Source: Sinorhizobium fredii NGR234 (lineage in GTDB: Bacteria > Pseudomonadota > Alphaproteobacteria > Rhizobiales > Rhizobiaceae). From it: a DNA stretch of 64,000 nucleotides. Each line of letters opens with the position of its first letter. The stretch's first letter is position 1. Positions 18,974-28,625 of the stretch are shown here, piece after piece. The stretch spans positions 2,294,001 to 2,358,000 of the forward strand of contig NC_012587.1 of NCBI RefSeq assembly GCF_000018545.1. The letters are read 5' to 3'. The notes under the pieces are model-generated. The model worked only from the letters and a program-made list of their open reading frames with translations. It had not been told where the DNA came from and made no database searches. The position numbers were made by a program, and so were the translations under genes.

Positions 18974-19086
18974 GCTTCGACACCTTCCTGAGTTGGAAGC
19001 GTCGTCTGAACCTGATCGTCTACCGAAAGCCGGATGACTTCTGCGCTTTCAGGCCACATCTGCTGATTTTGATCTCTTGATGCCAT
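18970..19086 (-). CDS. 38-residue small ORF coupled to the metallophosphoesterase
   Basis: An ATG at 19086 preceded by GAGGTCAGGA opens a 38-codon frame (MASRDQNQQMWPESAEVIRL and so on) whose TGA overlaps the GTG of the phosphoesterase by 4 nt. It is too short for a domain call. Its position between the SOS box and the enzyme suggests a leader or small partner protein; whether the peptide itself has a role is unknown. Confidence 0.55.
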   Translation of the reverse strand: MASRDQNQQMWPESAEVIRLSVDDQVQTTLPTQEGVEA

Positions 19087-19178
19087 TCCTGACCTCGATA
19101 CGATAACTGCCGCCTCCGCTTGCGCGGTCGAACGTCAAAGTACTCGTATCGGAAACAGGACAGCTTTGATCATGACAA

Positions 19179-19193
19179 GAACATTTAGAGAAC
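19179..19193 (-). promoter_or_regulatory. LexA (SOS) box of the metallophosphoesterase operon
   Basis: On the minus strand GTTC-TCTAAAT-GTTC, an exact GTTC-N7-GTTC alphaproteobacterial LexA motif. Upstream is TTGACG, 17 bp before TAAATG, so the motif covers the -10 box. Downstream sequence (CATGATCA, then ATACGAGTAC) is similar to that following the SOS box at 28626-28640, which points to a duplicated promoter module. Confidence 0.75.
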
Positions 19194-19330
19194 ATCCGTT
19201 CTCCCGTCAAGAGCGTTCGGGGATGTCGAGTGGCTAGCCTGATTGATTTTGTCCGGATGGGACCTGTCAGCGCTTGCCGGATGGCTACACTGAGCTCAAG
19301 GTGCGCTGGGCCGGATATAAGGAGATCACG

Positions 19331-19489
19331 ATGGCTCGGCCGTCACGCCGTAAGAAGACCCGCCGCAAGGAACCGTCGTTGGGTTCTGCCTTGAACGAGG
19401 TAGGATTCAAACCACTCGGCCGTCGGATAAAGATTAAGCAGGGCATCGATCAGGTGAAGCTCCGCTTACGCTTGATTGCAAACACCTAA
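19331..19489 (+). CDS. Small basic hypothetical protein (52 residues)
   Basis: The ATG at 19331 is preceded by AAGGAG at 6-nt spacing. The product (MARPSRRKKTRRKEPSLGSA, then LKLRLRL-like basic end) is strongly Lys/Arg-rich and could bind nucleic acid, but no family is recognised. A strong hairpin follows directly, which supports a real short transcript. Confidence 0.45.
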   Translation: MARPSRRKKTRRKEPSLGSALNEVGFKPLGRRIKIKQGIDQVKLRLRLIANT

Positions 19490-19505
19490 GCAGCGCTCCT
19501 GAGGA

Positions 19506-19539
19506 GCACACACTGCTCTCCTGCGAGGGCAGTGTGTGC
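19506..19539 (+). terminator. Hairpin terminator after the 52-residue ORF
   Basis: GCACACACTGC (19506-19516) pairs perfectly with GCAGTGTGTGC (19529-19539) over a 12-nt loop. No T run follows, so it may be factor-dependent or serve both strands. Confidence 0.55.
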
Positions 19540-19583
19540 CTGTTGACCGTCGCGTCTCATTGGATGGTGGGGAGTACGGCGCT

Positions 19584-20763
19584 CTATTGTTTTCCGGTAG
19601 ACGCGCCGACTAAAAGGGCGGTCAGCAAGGCGGCCACGCCTCCTATCACCAGAGCGCTTGCGACCCCAAAATGATCGACGGCCAGACCTCCAACCAGAGC
19701 ACCTGCTCCAATGGCGAGCTGCGCAGTCGAAACGAACAAGGCTGCCACGCTTTCGAGCTGGTCGGGCGCAGAGCTGAACATATAGGTTTGCATGGCAATC
19801 GGAAGCATCCCGAAGCCGAAGCCCCAGGCGAGCGTCCAGATCGTTGCGGCCAAGGCGCTATCCCCTGTTATCGCGAGGCCAAACGCAGACAAACTGATCA
19901 ACGCAGCAGTCCCCGACACAGAGAGTCGCAAGTTCCTACCTACGGCCCAGCCGCCGAACAGATTTCCGATGAAGCCGGCAATACCGTATCCGAGAAGCAG
20001 CGCGCTGAGCACGGCCGCGTCGATATGCGAGACCCGATTGAGAAAAGGCGTGATGTAGGTGTAGGCGGCGAATTGCCCTATGAATATCAGGACAGCGGCA
20101 AGCAGGCCTACTTGCGTCTTTCTGTTTCGAAGGACCGCGGGGACTTGGGCCAACCCGGATGACTGCTGTGGCTTGATCGAGGGCAAGAGCACCAGGAGCG
20201 CAGCAACGACGAAAATGGCTACTCCAGACGCCAGACCAAAGACGCCAACCGAGCAGATTCCCGACGAGTGCGCCCGCCGGCACCCCGGCGACCGTTCCCA
20301 GCGACACCCCGGAATAGATCAGAGACGTCGCACGTCCGCCCTCCGCTCCGGGGCGAAGGCGCGGACCAAGTGATCCCCCGATCGTCCAGAAGCCACCGAC
20401 TCCGATCCCCAGTAGAACTCGGCCAAACATCAGCGCCTGGAAACTGGTCGCCATCGCAACAATTGCATTTGACAGCACGAGCAGACCCAAAAGTAAGACC
20501 AGAACGTGCTTGCGGTCGAACCGACCCGCAAGGCCTATCGTGAGAGGGGCGGCGATGGCGGCGAGGATGCCCGGCGTCGTCACCATCAGGCCAGCCTGCC
20601 CCTCGCTGATTCCAATGTCCGCTGCGATCTGCGGCAGCAGTCCAACGGGTAGGAATTCCGTGGTGACGAGAGCGAATGCGCCAACTCCGACGCTGGCAAC
20701 TGCGGCCCAGGACGCGAGTGGCGCATGCGCACGAGTTTGCGCATAGCTGGGCGAAACAGGCAT
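19584..20763 (-). pseudogene. MFS efflux transporter, split by a frameshift
   Basis: Two frames together encode a 12-helix major-facilitator drug/sugar efflux pump of the AraJ/YdhP type. The N-terminal part (from the ATG at 20763, MPVSPSYAQTRAHAPLASWA) carries FALVTTEFLPVGLLPQIAAD and GRFDRKHVLVL. The C-terminal part holds LPSIKPQQSSGLAQVPAVL and GGWAVGRNLRLSVSG. They meet at about 20235-20245, where loss of two bases (GGTTGGCG[CG]TCTTTGG) would explain the shift. An IS21 element begins about 20 bp upstream of the start codon and separates the gene from the SDR/reductase genes it probably followed. It is very likely non-functional unless the shift is a sequencing error. Confidence 0.75.
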
Positions 20764-20944
20764 ATCTGCGGGTTTCGGCAAAGTCCGGACAGGATTTCCG
20801 GTAATCTCCGGACACAGTTTTCAGTAATTCCCGGACAGCGATTCCGCTAAATCCCGGACAGTTTCCGGCGGCGGTTTGACGGGTTGGTTCGCGGCTGCGC
20901 CGTCTTGTTGGTTAGGCCTCTCACGACAACGTTGAGAGGGGCCG

Positions 20945-22495
20945 ATGCCGAGACGGAAGCAAGCAAGACGAACGACAGTGAGGGATATCCGGACTATTCT
21001 GCGCCTGACCCATGAAGAGGGTCTTTCGGTGCGCGAGATTGCCGAGCGGCTGAAGATCGGCAAGAGCTCGGTATCGACCTATTTGCTGCGATCTCGGGAA
21101 GCCGGGCTTTCGTGGCCGTTGCCAATCGGCGCGGACGAGGATGCAAAGCTGGAGCGGCGGCTGTTCGGCCGAGCCGGTCGACCGCCGCGCGATCTCAGCG
21201 AGCCGGACTGGGCGCTGGTGGTTCGGGAGCTGAAGCGCAAAGGCGTGACGCTGACGCTTCTATGGCAGGAATACCGCGCCAGCCATCCTGATGGTTACGG
21301 CTTCACCTGGTTCTGCGAGCAGGTTGCCGCCTTTCGGCAGCGCACCAGTGTAGCGTTCCGCAATCGGCACGCGGCGGGCGCCGTGATGCAGACCGACTAT
21401 GCCGGGCCGACGGTGCCGGTGATCGATCCGGCAACCGGTGTCATCCATCCGGCCCAAATCTTTGTCGCGGTGCTGGGCGCCTCCAACCTGACCTTCGCCC
21501 ATGCCAGCTTTAGCCAGCAGTTGCCGGATTGGATCGACGGTCAGGTGCGTGCTCTGACCTTCTATGGTGGGGTCACCAAGGCAATCGTGTGCGACAACCT
21601 CAAATCGGGGGTGGCCAAGGCCCTTTGGTTCGAGCCGACATTGACTGCGACGTTCGCCGCCATGGCGGAGCATTACGACACCACGATCCTGCCGACCCGC
21701 AGCAGGAAACCGCGCGACAAAGGCCGGGTCGAAGGCGCGGTATTGATCGTGGAACGCTGGATTCTGGCCCGGCTCAGGAACCGTACCTTCTTCTCGCTTG
21801 CCGCCCTCAACACGGCGATTGCCGAATTGCTCGAGGACCTGAACAACCGGACGATGCGCCATGTCGGCAAAAGCCGCCGCGAGCTGTTCGAGGAGATCGA
21901 GCGGCCAGCCTTGAAGCCCTTGCCGGCGATACCGTTCGAATATGCGGAATGGAAGTCGGCGAAGGTCCATCCGGACTATCATGTCGAGGTCGACAAGACC
22001 TTCTACTCGGTGCCGCATCGGCTGATCGGATGCACCCTCCAGGTGCGGCTCACCCACCGGGTGGTCGAGATCTTCCACGACCACCAGCGTGTCGCCAGCC
22101 ATGTTCGCCGCTCCCAGCGTTCCGGCCACGTCACCGTCAACGACCATATGCCCAAGGCGCATCAGCGCTATGCCAACACCACGCCGGCCAATCTGATCGG
22201 CCGTGCGACCCAGATCGGCCCCAATGCCGCCATCCTGGTCGAACGCATGATGCGCGACAGGCCGCATCCGGAACAGGGATACCGCTCGGCCATGGGCATT
22301 CTGTCGCTGGCGCCGCGCTATGGATCCCAGCGCCTCGAGGCGGCCTGTGAGCGGGCGCTCACCATTAATGCCATCACCTATTCCTCCGTCGCCTCCATCC
22401 TCAAATCCGGCCTCGACCGGGAAAGACCGCAGGCTGAACACGCGGCCCCCACGCCTGCGCATACCAATATCCGTGGCCGATCCTACTACCAGTGA
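20945..22495 (+). CDS. istA: IS21-family transposase IstA
   Basis: 516 residues: an N-terminal helix-turn-helix ([21 protein letters not shown]), then a DDE integrase core with QTDYAG (first D), VCDNLKSG (second D) and KGRVEGAV (catalytic E), and the family C-terminus [19 protein letters not shown]. Length matches the reconstructed IstA of the second IS21 copy in the window (516 residues). It makes the strand transfer that moves the element. Its TGA overlaps a GTG used as the upstream edge of istB. Confidence 0.95.
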
Positions 22496-22506
22496 AGGAA
22501 GCAAGA

Positions 22507-23283
22507 ATGCTGACGAACCCCACCCTCGACCAGATGCAGGCCCTCGGGCTGACGGGCATGGCCGCCGCCTGGCGCGAATTGACCGAGCAGTCCGGCACCA
22601 ATGAGCTCAGCCGCGATGAGTGGCTCGGACTGATGCTCGACCGCGAAGTCACCCTGCGCGCCGACAAGCGCATCCGTAACCGGCTCGCCTCCGCCAAGCT
22701 ACGCTTTGCCCAGGCCTGTATCGAAGATATCGACTTCGCCGCCGCCCGCGGTCTCGACCGGCGCAACACCATGGCGCTCGCCCAGGGGCAATGGCTCACC
22801 GCCCACGAGGGCCTGATCATCACCGGCCACACCGGCACCGGCAAGTCATGGCTGGCCTGTGCCTTCGGCAGGCAAGCGGCCAGGCTCGGTCACTCCGTGC
22901 TCTATGTGCGCGTGCCCCGAATGTTCGAGGAGCTCGCGCTTGCCCGCCTCGACGGCTCCTTCCCCCGCCTCATCGACAGGCTCACCCGCGTCCAGCTCCT
23001 CATCCTCGATGACTTTGGAACCCATACGCTCTCCGATCAGCAGCGCTTTCACCTCTTCGAAATCGTCGAGGAGCGTTATCAGCGAAAGTCCACCCTGATC
23101 ACAGCTCAGGTTCCCGTGGCAAGCTGGCACGACCTTATTGCCGACAGCACGGTCGCCGACGCCATACTCGACCGTATCGTCCACAATGCTCACCGCATCA
23201 CCCTCCGGGGCGAGAGCATGCGAAAGCAAAAAAGCGCACCCCTCTTGACTGGGGCAGAAAACGGCGAAATCAATCAGCCCTGA
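22507..23283 (+). CDS. istB: IS21-family helper ATPase IstB
   Basis: 258 residues from the ATG at 22507 (AAGGAAG just upstream). AAA+ ATPase of the IstB/DnaC type with Walker [16 protein letters not shown] and Walker [11 protein letters not shown]. It loads on target DNA and activates IstA. Intact. Confidence 0.95.
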
Positions 23284-23426
23284 TGCTAACCAGGCTGCCG
23301 AGGACCAACCGCATCAAACTGTCCGGACTTTAATGAAATTGCTGTCCGGGATTTAGCGGAATCAATGTCCAGTTTTTGCGAAGCGCGCACATATCCATTT
23401 GAAAGTCCCTTATCAGTGAGAACGTT

Positions 23427-23452
23427 CGGCCGGAGGAACGAGCTTCCGGCCG
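23427..23452 (-). terminator. Hairpin downstream of the NADP-reductase gene
   Basis: CGGCCGGA (23427-23434) pairs with TCCGGCCG (23445-23452). It lies 8 nt beyond the stop of the minus-strand reductase gene and may end that transcript, which would mean the MFS gene had its own promoter. No T run is present. Confidence 0.45.
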
Positions 23453-23459
23453 AGGTTCG

Positions 23460-24059
23460 TCATCCAAACTTCACGAGGTTGAGTGCGGGGAGCGGACCAC
23501 CGGGGAACTGCACGAGCTTTCCACCGACCGAGACCGGACCGAGATCGACCCCGGCGAAGCCCAATTTGGCGATCAGCGCACCAACTTCGGCCTTCGACCT
23601 CGCGTCATCTCCCGAGTAAAAGAGGACACGGCTTCCACCCTCGGCACGCGGATCGCCAGAGAGCAGATGCGGAGGAAGATGGTTGAACGCCTTTACGACG
23701 CGAGCGCCTGGCACCAGGTCGGCGAAAACTTCGGTCGACAATCGCCCATTGAGTTCCGCTGGCTGGAAGAGAGGACGCTCGATCGGGTTGTTGGCGTCGA
23801 TAACGATGCGCCCGGCCCAATCAGAAAGACCCGCCAATGCCTTGGGCAACTTCGACCACGGCACGGCGACCAGCACGAGATCGGCCTTGGCCGCTTCCTC
23901 GACGGTGCCTGCCGTGATGTGTGGCGTAAGTTCGACCGCGAAGTCCCGCAATGTGTCGGGACCACGGCTGTTGGAGATCGTTGCGGCGATACTGTTCCGG
24001 GCAAGCGCGCGGGCGAATGCGGAGCCGATCTCGCCGGCTCCAATGATACCGATAGACAT
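23460..24059 (-). CDS. NADP-binding reductase (F420-dependent NADP reductase-like family)
   Basis: 199 residues with an N-terminal Rossmann nucleotide motif (GIIGAGEIGSAFARALA), SNSRGP at the position that selects NADP over NAD, and downstream VLVAVPWSKLPKAL, IDANNP and VVKAFNHLP, typical of the NpdG/YjgR-like family (annotated as NADPH-dependent F420 reductase-like). Such proteins reduce small cofactors or bind NADP. It follows the SDR by 26 nt and is surely in its operon, under the divergent LysR regulator. Confidence 0.85.
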   Translation of the reverse strand: MSIGIIGAGEIGSAFARALARNSIAATISNSRGPDTLRDFAVELTPHITAGTVEEAAKADLVLVAVPWSKLPKALAGLSDWAGRIVIDANNPIERPLFQPAELNGRLSTEVFADLVPGARVVKAFNHLPPHLLSGDPRAEGGSRVLFYSGDDARSKAEVGALIAKLGFAGVDLGPVSVGGKLVQFPGGPLPALNLVKFG

Positions 24060-24085
24060 TGGAAGTCTCCAGGTTGGGTTGCTGA

Positions 24086-24847
24086 TCAGGCGGTGAAGCC
24101 GCCATCGGCGACGATGTCAGCGCCGGTTACGAAGGCAGCCTCTGGGCTGGCGAGATAAGCCACGACACTGGCGACCTCGTAGTCCTTGCCGTAGCGGCCG
24201 ATCGCCATGCCGGGGCCGACGATCTTCGAGACGGGACCTCCATCCGGGTTCATGTCGGTGTCGGTCGGGCCAGGGTGGACGGTGTTCACGGTGATGCCCT
24301 TGGGACCGAGGTCTCTCACGAGGCTGCGGTTGAAGCCGGCGACGGCTCCCTTCGTCAGCGTGTAGAGAGAGGCTGTCGGAAAGGCTGCATACCGGACCAT
24401 GGACGAACCGATATGGATGATGCGCCCACCCGACTTCATGCGGCGTGCGGCTTCCTGCGTGCCGACGAACACACCGGTCACGTTGACCGCGATCATGCGC
24501 TCGTAGTCTTCGAACTTGATGTCCTCGATCGGACCGCCGAGTGCGATGCCGGCATTGTTGACAAGGATGTCGAGGGAGCCGAACGTTTCCTCCGTCTTGG
24601 CAACCGCAGCCCGTACGGATTCAGGTTTCCCAGAGTCGGCATGGATGGCGATGGCACGACCGCCTGCGTCTTCGATTTCCTTCACGACTGCGGCAGCCTT
24701 TTCCGGCGAGGCGCTGTAGGTAATGGCGACTGCGGCTCCATCTGCCGCGAGGCGCTTTGCGATGGCTGCGCCGATAGAACGGGAACCGCCCGTGACGAGA
24801 GCGGTCTTGCCGGAGAGTTTCAAAGAGATGTTGGTCATTGCGATCAC
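24086..24847 (-). CDS. Short-chain dehydrogenase/reductase (SDR)
   Basis: 253 residues with TGGSRSIGAAIAKRLA (TGxxxGIG-type cofactor motif), NNAGIAL, a catalytic Ser (IHIGSSMV) and YTLTKGAV (YxxxK). Classical SDR resembling 3-oxoacyl-ACP reductases; NADPH use is suggested by ITYSAS after the second strand. First gene of the SDR/reductase unit, divergent from the LysR gene with a 102-bp shared promoter region. Together with the MFS pump it looks like a detoxification cassette. Confidence 0.9.
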   Translation of the reverse strand: MIAMTNISLKLSGKTALVTGGSRSIGAAIAKRLAADGAAVAITYSASPEKAAAVVKEIEDAGGRAIAIHADSGKPESVRAAVAKTEETFGSLDILVNNAGIALGGPIEDIKFEDYERMIAVNVTGVFVGTQEAARRMKSGGRIIHIGSSMVRYAAFPTASLYTLTKGAVAGFNRSLVRDLGPKGITVNTVHPGPTDTDMNPDGGPVSKIVGPGMAIGRYGKDYEVASVVAYLASPEAAFVTGADIVADGGFTA

Positions 24848-24949
24848 TCCATTGCTCGGTTTCGATGGAGTGAATATCGCCCTCTTATTCCTCTATGATT
24901 AGAGACAATAGACTGTTATTAATTTCAAGCAATCATTGAAAGATCGCTC

Positions 24950-25879
24950 ATGGAAACACTGGCAAATCTCGAGTCCTTCGTTCGCAGCGCGGAGCTTGGC
25001 AGCTTCTCGTCCGCAGCCCGCAGGCTGGGACTGACTCCAGCGGCGGTCAGCAGGAACGTCGCCGCTCTGGAATCCAACCTGAAGCTTCGGCTCTTCCAGC
25101 GCAGCACACGGAGTCTGGCACTGACGGAGGCGGGCGAGCGCTTCCTCCATTCGGTCCGTGACCACCTGGAAAGCCTTCAAGGTGCGATTGCCGAGGCTTC
25201 CAATGAGCAGGCCGAACCGGCAGGTGTGCTGAGGCTCAGCATGAGCCCCACATTTGGAATTGAGTACATTCTCCCGAAACTGCCCGAGTTCATGAGCCGG
25301 TACCCGCTGATCAGGCCGGAATGGATGTTCGAGAATCGGCAGGTTGACCTGATCGCCGAGGGATACGACGCGGCGATCGGTGGTGGATTCGAGCTGACAC
25401 CAGGCATCATTGCGAAAACCCTTGCCTCGGCCCACATCATCGCGGTTGCCTCGCCGTCATATATGCAGGACCGCGTTCCGCCTCACGATCCATCCGGCCT
25501 GACTGAGCTGGACGGCATTGTCATGCGCTCGATGCGGACAGGTCGAATTCGACAATGGCAGATGCGAAACGTCGCAGGTGAAGAGCAGTCGGCGGCGCTG
25601 AAGGAACGGATCGTCGTCAACGACCCGGCCGCGATGCGATCCGCCGCGGTTCTGGGGCTTGGCGTCGCCATGATCGCGAAACCGGACGCATTGCCTTACC
25701 TGGAAAACGGTGAACTCGTCCGGTTGACACCTGGATGGTACGCGGACGCTGGTCCGATTTCGATTTACTATGCGAACCGGACCTTGCTTCCCACCAAAAC
25801 CCGCGTGTTTATTGATTTCATCGGCGAGGTCTTCCAACGTGAAAGGTGGTCCGAACGGTTCGCGGGCACGTTGGGATAA
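24950..25879 (+). CDS. LysR-family transcriptional regulator
   Basis: 309 residues: N-terminal HTH (LANLESFVRSAELGSFSSAA, LTPAAVSRNVAALESNLKLRLFQR) and a periplasmic-binding-type effector domain (LRLSMSPTFGIEYILPKLPEF). Most like the CrgA/DsdC group that controls adjacent oxidoreductases. Divergent from the SDR gene; the AT-rich intergenic segment 24848-24949 holds a palindrome-like ATAGACTGTTATTAAT suitable for LysR binding. Confidence 0.92.
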   Translation: METLANLESFVRSAELGSFSSAARRLGLTPAAVSRNVAALESNLKLRLFQRSTRSLALTEAGERFLHSVRDHLESLQGAIAEASNEQAEPAGVLRLSMSPTFGIEYILPKLPEFMSRYPLIRPEWMFENRQVDLIAEGYDAAIGGGFELTPGIIAKTLASAHIIAVASPSYMQDRVPPHDPSGLTELDGIVMRSMRTGRIRQWQMRNVAGEEQSAALKERIVVNDPAAMRSAAVLGLGVAMIAKPDALPYLENGELVRLTPGWYADAGPISIYYANRTLLPTKTRVFIDFIGEVFQRERWSERFAGTLG

Positions 25880-25938
25880 TGGCCCGTAGTTAATTAGCGG
25901 CTCCGCCCCTCTCTCGAGCGAGGAGCGGAGCCTGACCG

Positions 25939-27885
25939 CTAGCCGTCACGTCCTGACGGATGCGGATTCGGTGCCCCTGGACTACAAACGCCCAGAAGCG
26001 CCCGAATTTCGTCGCCGATGACGCGGCCCTTTGCGACCAGCGCCTCGGTAAGATGGTCGAGTTCCTCACGATGCTCCGCAAGAAGCGCCACCGCACGGTC
26101 GAACTGGGCCTTCAGCCTTGCATCGACGAGACCCCGCAGTTCTGGGTCACGATCACGGAGATACTCGAGGGGGCGGTCACCCTTTCCAAGCTCAACAGAC
26201 AGCACCTCACCGAAACCAAAATGACGCTCCAGCTTCGTGGCGATATCGCTTGCCAGAACCAGGTCCGATGACGGCGCACCGCCTGCCCCGTCTGCATGGC
26301 AGCCATAGACTACCGTCTCGGCCGCGATGCCGCCCAAGAGCATGGCGATCCGGTCGTCGTAATAGCTTGCCGTCTTAACCCGACCGACCTCGGGTTCCAA
26401 GACGGTCATTCCGACGGACTGAGCGCCGACTCCAAGGGCCGCATCCCGGTCGATGTGAACCTGTTTGAGCACGTCGCTTGCAAGGACGACCGCCACGATG
26501 GCATGGCCTGCTTCGTGGACCGCGGTGTGGCGCAGCTCGCTCTCGCTCAGGACATATCGTGCGGGCATTACCTCGAGGAGGAGGTCTTCCGACAAGGCAA
26601 CCTTCCGCCGCCTCGAAAGCCGCCGTGCGTCGCGAGCAAGCTTCTCGATGTCAGCACCAGACCATCCCCGGGTCGCCGAGACGAAACGGGCGAGATCGCC
26701 GCCGAACGCCTGATCGCGCAGATGATGTCGCAAAATCGCGACCCTGGCGGCAGCATCGGGCAATGGGATTTCGATCAGCGTCTCAAGCCGTCCCGGCCGA
26801 AGCAGGGCACGGTCGATGACAGACGGGTTGTTGGTGGCACCTACGACGATGACGCCCTCACGACCCTCTACAGGATCAAGGCATTCAAGCATCCCATTGA
26901 TTACCTGCCGCCGATAATCCCTTGCATGGTCGTCGTCCCCTTCCCGATCACCGAAGCTGTCGAACTCGTCCACGAAGAGGATGCTGGGCGACTGCTTCAT
27001 CGCTTGTGCGAATGCAGCGCGCATTGCCTTCAGGTAGTCGCCCAGATGACCGGCCGCCTGCCAACGGGCGGCAGACGCGACCACGAGGTCGACCTCGCAG
27101 GAATTCGCAAGCGCCCGGGCATATGTCGTCTTTCCGCAGCCGGGCGGACCATGCAGCAACGCGCCGCGATCGACGTCTTCCCACGCAATCTCCCCAGCCT
27201 TCCACGCACGCAAGTCCGCGGCTAGCTGAAGGCCCCAGGTCTTCGCTGCACCATAGCCCGCCAATTCCTCAAGGCTTGGTCCCTTGGGCTTCACTGGCGC
27301 GGGCGCGGACTTCTCGGCCTCGACGATCGATTTCTTCAGTTGGCGGACCGCGCTGAGCAACGGCCTCGTGCCGCGGACGGTCGACGCGATGGCGTCAAAC
27401 GAAAACCCTGTCAGCAACGAGGCGATCTCCGGCGTCATCCCTCGCACTTTGGCGACCCGAGATGCCGCCATGTAGTGGTCGGCGGAGGGCGAAGGAATTT
27501 CAGCGATGACGTCGGCGGCCAACTTCACTTCTGAGGGGATGTTGTCCATTCTCTCCGTGACGAGGACGATCTGCCGACCGTAACGAAAGCGGTCGTAGAT
27601 CGCCCGGGCGTCGGGCGGCCCATCGGGAACCGTCATGACGATAGCGATCTCATTACAGTCCTCATCCACAGGAACGGGGTCCCGGATTAGCGACGAGACG
27701 GCGCGTCGATAATAATCGCTCGTTCCTTCGGCGACATTCAGGATTACGATGAAGGCAATGCCTTTGCGTCGCAGGAAGGGTCTGAGGGCACCTCGAACGG
27801 CACAGCTGGCCGCCGCGACGACAAGGCTAGGCGGGGACTGGCGTCTGTTTAGCGTGAACGAACTGGGGGACATCTGGTGGCTCAT
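25939..27885 (-). CDS. Soluble FtsH-like AAA+ ATPase/M41 zinc protease
   Basis: 648 residues from the ATG at 27885. Residues 1-200 form an unrecognised N-terminal domain without clear membrane helices. The AAA module follows: Walker A GPPGCGKT at 246-253, Walker B ILFVDEFDS (D306, E307), VVGATNNPSVIDRALLRPGR as sensor-1/arginine-finger region. The M41 peptidase motif HEAGH is at 457-461, and an aspartate-bearing SSDLVLASDIA near 530 supplies the third zinc ligand. FtsH itself has N-terminal membrane helices, so this would act in the cytosol as an ATP-driven protease. It lies 32 nt downstream of a TnsA-like gene, in an operon with an SOS box. A phage-response role is inferred. Confidence 0.85.
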   Translation of the reverse strand: MSHQMSPSSFTLNRRQSPPSLVVAAASCAVRGALRPFLRRKGIAFIVILNVAEGTSDYYRRAVSSLIRDPVPVDEDCNEIAIVMTVPDGPPDARAIYDRFRYGRQIVLVTERMDNIPSEVKLAADVIAEIPSPSADHYMAASRVAKVRGMTPEIASLLTGFSFDAIASTVRGTRPLLSAVRQLKKSIVEAEKSAPAPVKPKGPSLEELAGYGAAKTWGLQLAADLRAWKAGEIAWEDVDRGALLHGPPGCGKTTYARALANSCEVDLVVASAARWQAAGHLGDYLKAMRAAFAQAMKQSPSILFVDEFDSFGDREGDDDHARDYRRQVINGMLECLDPVEGREGVIVVGATNNPSVIDRALLRPGRLETLIEIPLPDAAARVAILRHHLRDQAFGGDLARFVSATRGWSGADIEKLARDARRLSRRRKVALSEDLLLEVMPARYVLSESELRHTAVHEAGHAIVAVVLASDVLKQVHIDRDAALGVGAQSVGMTVLEPEVGRVKTASYYDDRIAMLLGGIAAETVVYGCHADGAGGAPSSDLVLASDIATKLERHFGFGEVLSVELGKGDRPLEYLRDRDPELRGLVDARLKAQFDRAVALLAEHREELDHLTEALVAKGRVIGDEIRALLGVCSPGAPNPHPSGRDG

Positions 27886-27917
27886 TTGTGATCTTGGCAC
27901 GGGGCGGCGACTTCCGT

Positions 27918-28550
27918 TCACCGCGATATGCGCCTCACCACCGTTTCCGGTCCTAACGGGGCATCGTCCAGGTCGACTTCGAGATATCGGTTGAGGATCA
28001 TGGCGGCGAGGCCCGCGACTGGCTTCGTTTCCTGAAACGCATTCAGGCACTCGGCGATGGGCATCGATCCGTTTTCGTCGAGAGCGCCCAAGAGGCGCAG
28101 CCGATCGCCGAGCGGGACGGTGTAATTGCCGTAGCGGAGCAGGTCCTTGGCATTACGGAGGCGGAAACCTCCATGGAGTTCATCACGCGACATCCTGCGG
28201 TACGACGCGCCTCGCCTTCCAAAGGCTTGCTCTAAGGCAGCGGTGTCGACGGAGGGTTCGTGGTCATGGGCATCGACGAAAGCGATCCGGGCATTATCAT
28301 GGATGACTTCGAAGTCTGGCACATGGTCGAGTTCGAGGGCGGAGCTTGGCATGCACCGCCATGACACGACCGAAGGCTCGACATCGAGCAGGCATCCGAC
28401 ATCACGGGCCGCCTGCGAGCGGAAGACCTTACCGCCTTCGCACCGCATAGTCGCCGAAGGATAGAAAATGCGGATCGATGTAGAACTAACGGCCGTCTGA
28501 ATTGACGCCGACTGCCTGCCCGTACCCATGACAACCTCATACGCAAACAT
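27918..28550 (-). CDS. TnsA-like endonuclease-family protein encoded in cargo
   Basis: 210 residues. The core (IRIFYPSATMRCEGGKVFRS, RDVGCLLDVEPSVVSWRCMP, LDHVPDFEV, RIAFVDAHD) follows the TnsA N-terminal nuclease pattern, with the D of HVPDFEV at the conserved acidic position. The expected E/QxK after it is replaced by VDAHD, so catalysis is doubtful or uses other residues. The C-terminal part (LLGALDENGSMPIAECLNAF, APLGPETVVRRI) resembles the TnsA C-terminal helical region. It is distinct from the tnsA at 48325-49122. First gene after the LexA box at 28626-28640 and directly upstream of the AAA-M41 protease. Confidence 0.6.
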   Translation of the reverse strand: MFAYEVVMGTGRQSASIQTAVSSTSIRIFYPSATMRCEGGKVFRSQAARDVGCLLDVEPSVVSWRCMPSSALELDHVPDFEVIHDNARIAFVDAHDHEPSVDTAALEQAFGRRGASYRRMSRDELHGGFRLRNAKDLLRYGNYTVPLGDRLRLLGALDENGSMPIAECLNAFQETKPVAGLAAMILNRYLEVDLDDAPLGPETVVRRISR

Positions 28551-28625
28551 GGTCGTTCGCCGCCGCGGTCATCGCGACGGAAGATCAACGTATTCGTATG
28601 AGCCGGCTCTTTCTGATCATGGACA

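Larger units (their letters stand above)
20784..23371 (+). mobile_element. IS21-family insertion sequence (copy 1)
   Basis: istA and istB are flanked by multi-copy end repeats. The left end has four (C/T)CCGGAC repeats at 23-bp period from 20784. The right end has three inverted copies, near 23321, 23344 and 23367, also 23 bp apart. The boundaries are approximate. I find no matching target duplication at the two edges (left AAAGTC, right GTTTTT), so it may have suffered an end deletion or recombination. Confidence 0.85.

Noticed and set aside
20784-23371. Exact target duplication for IS21 copy 1
   Set aside because: The bases just outside the terminal repeats (AAAGTC and GTTTTT) do not match, so I give approximate borders only.
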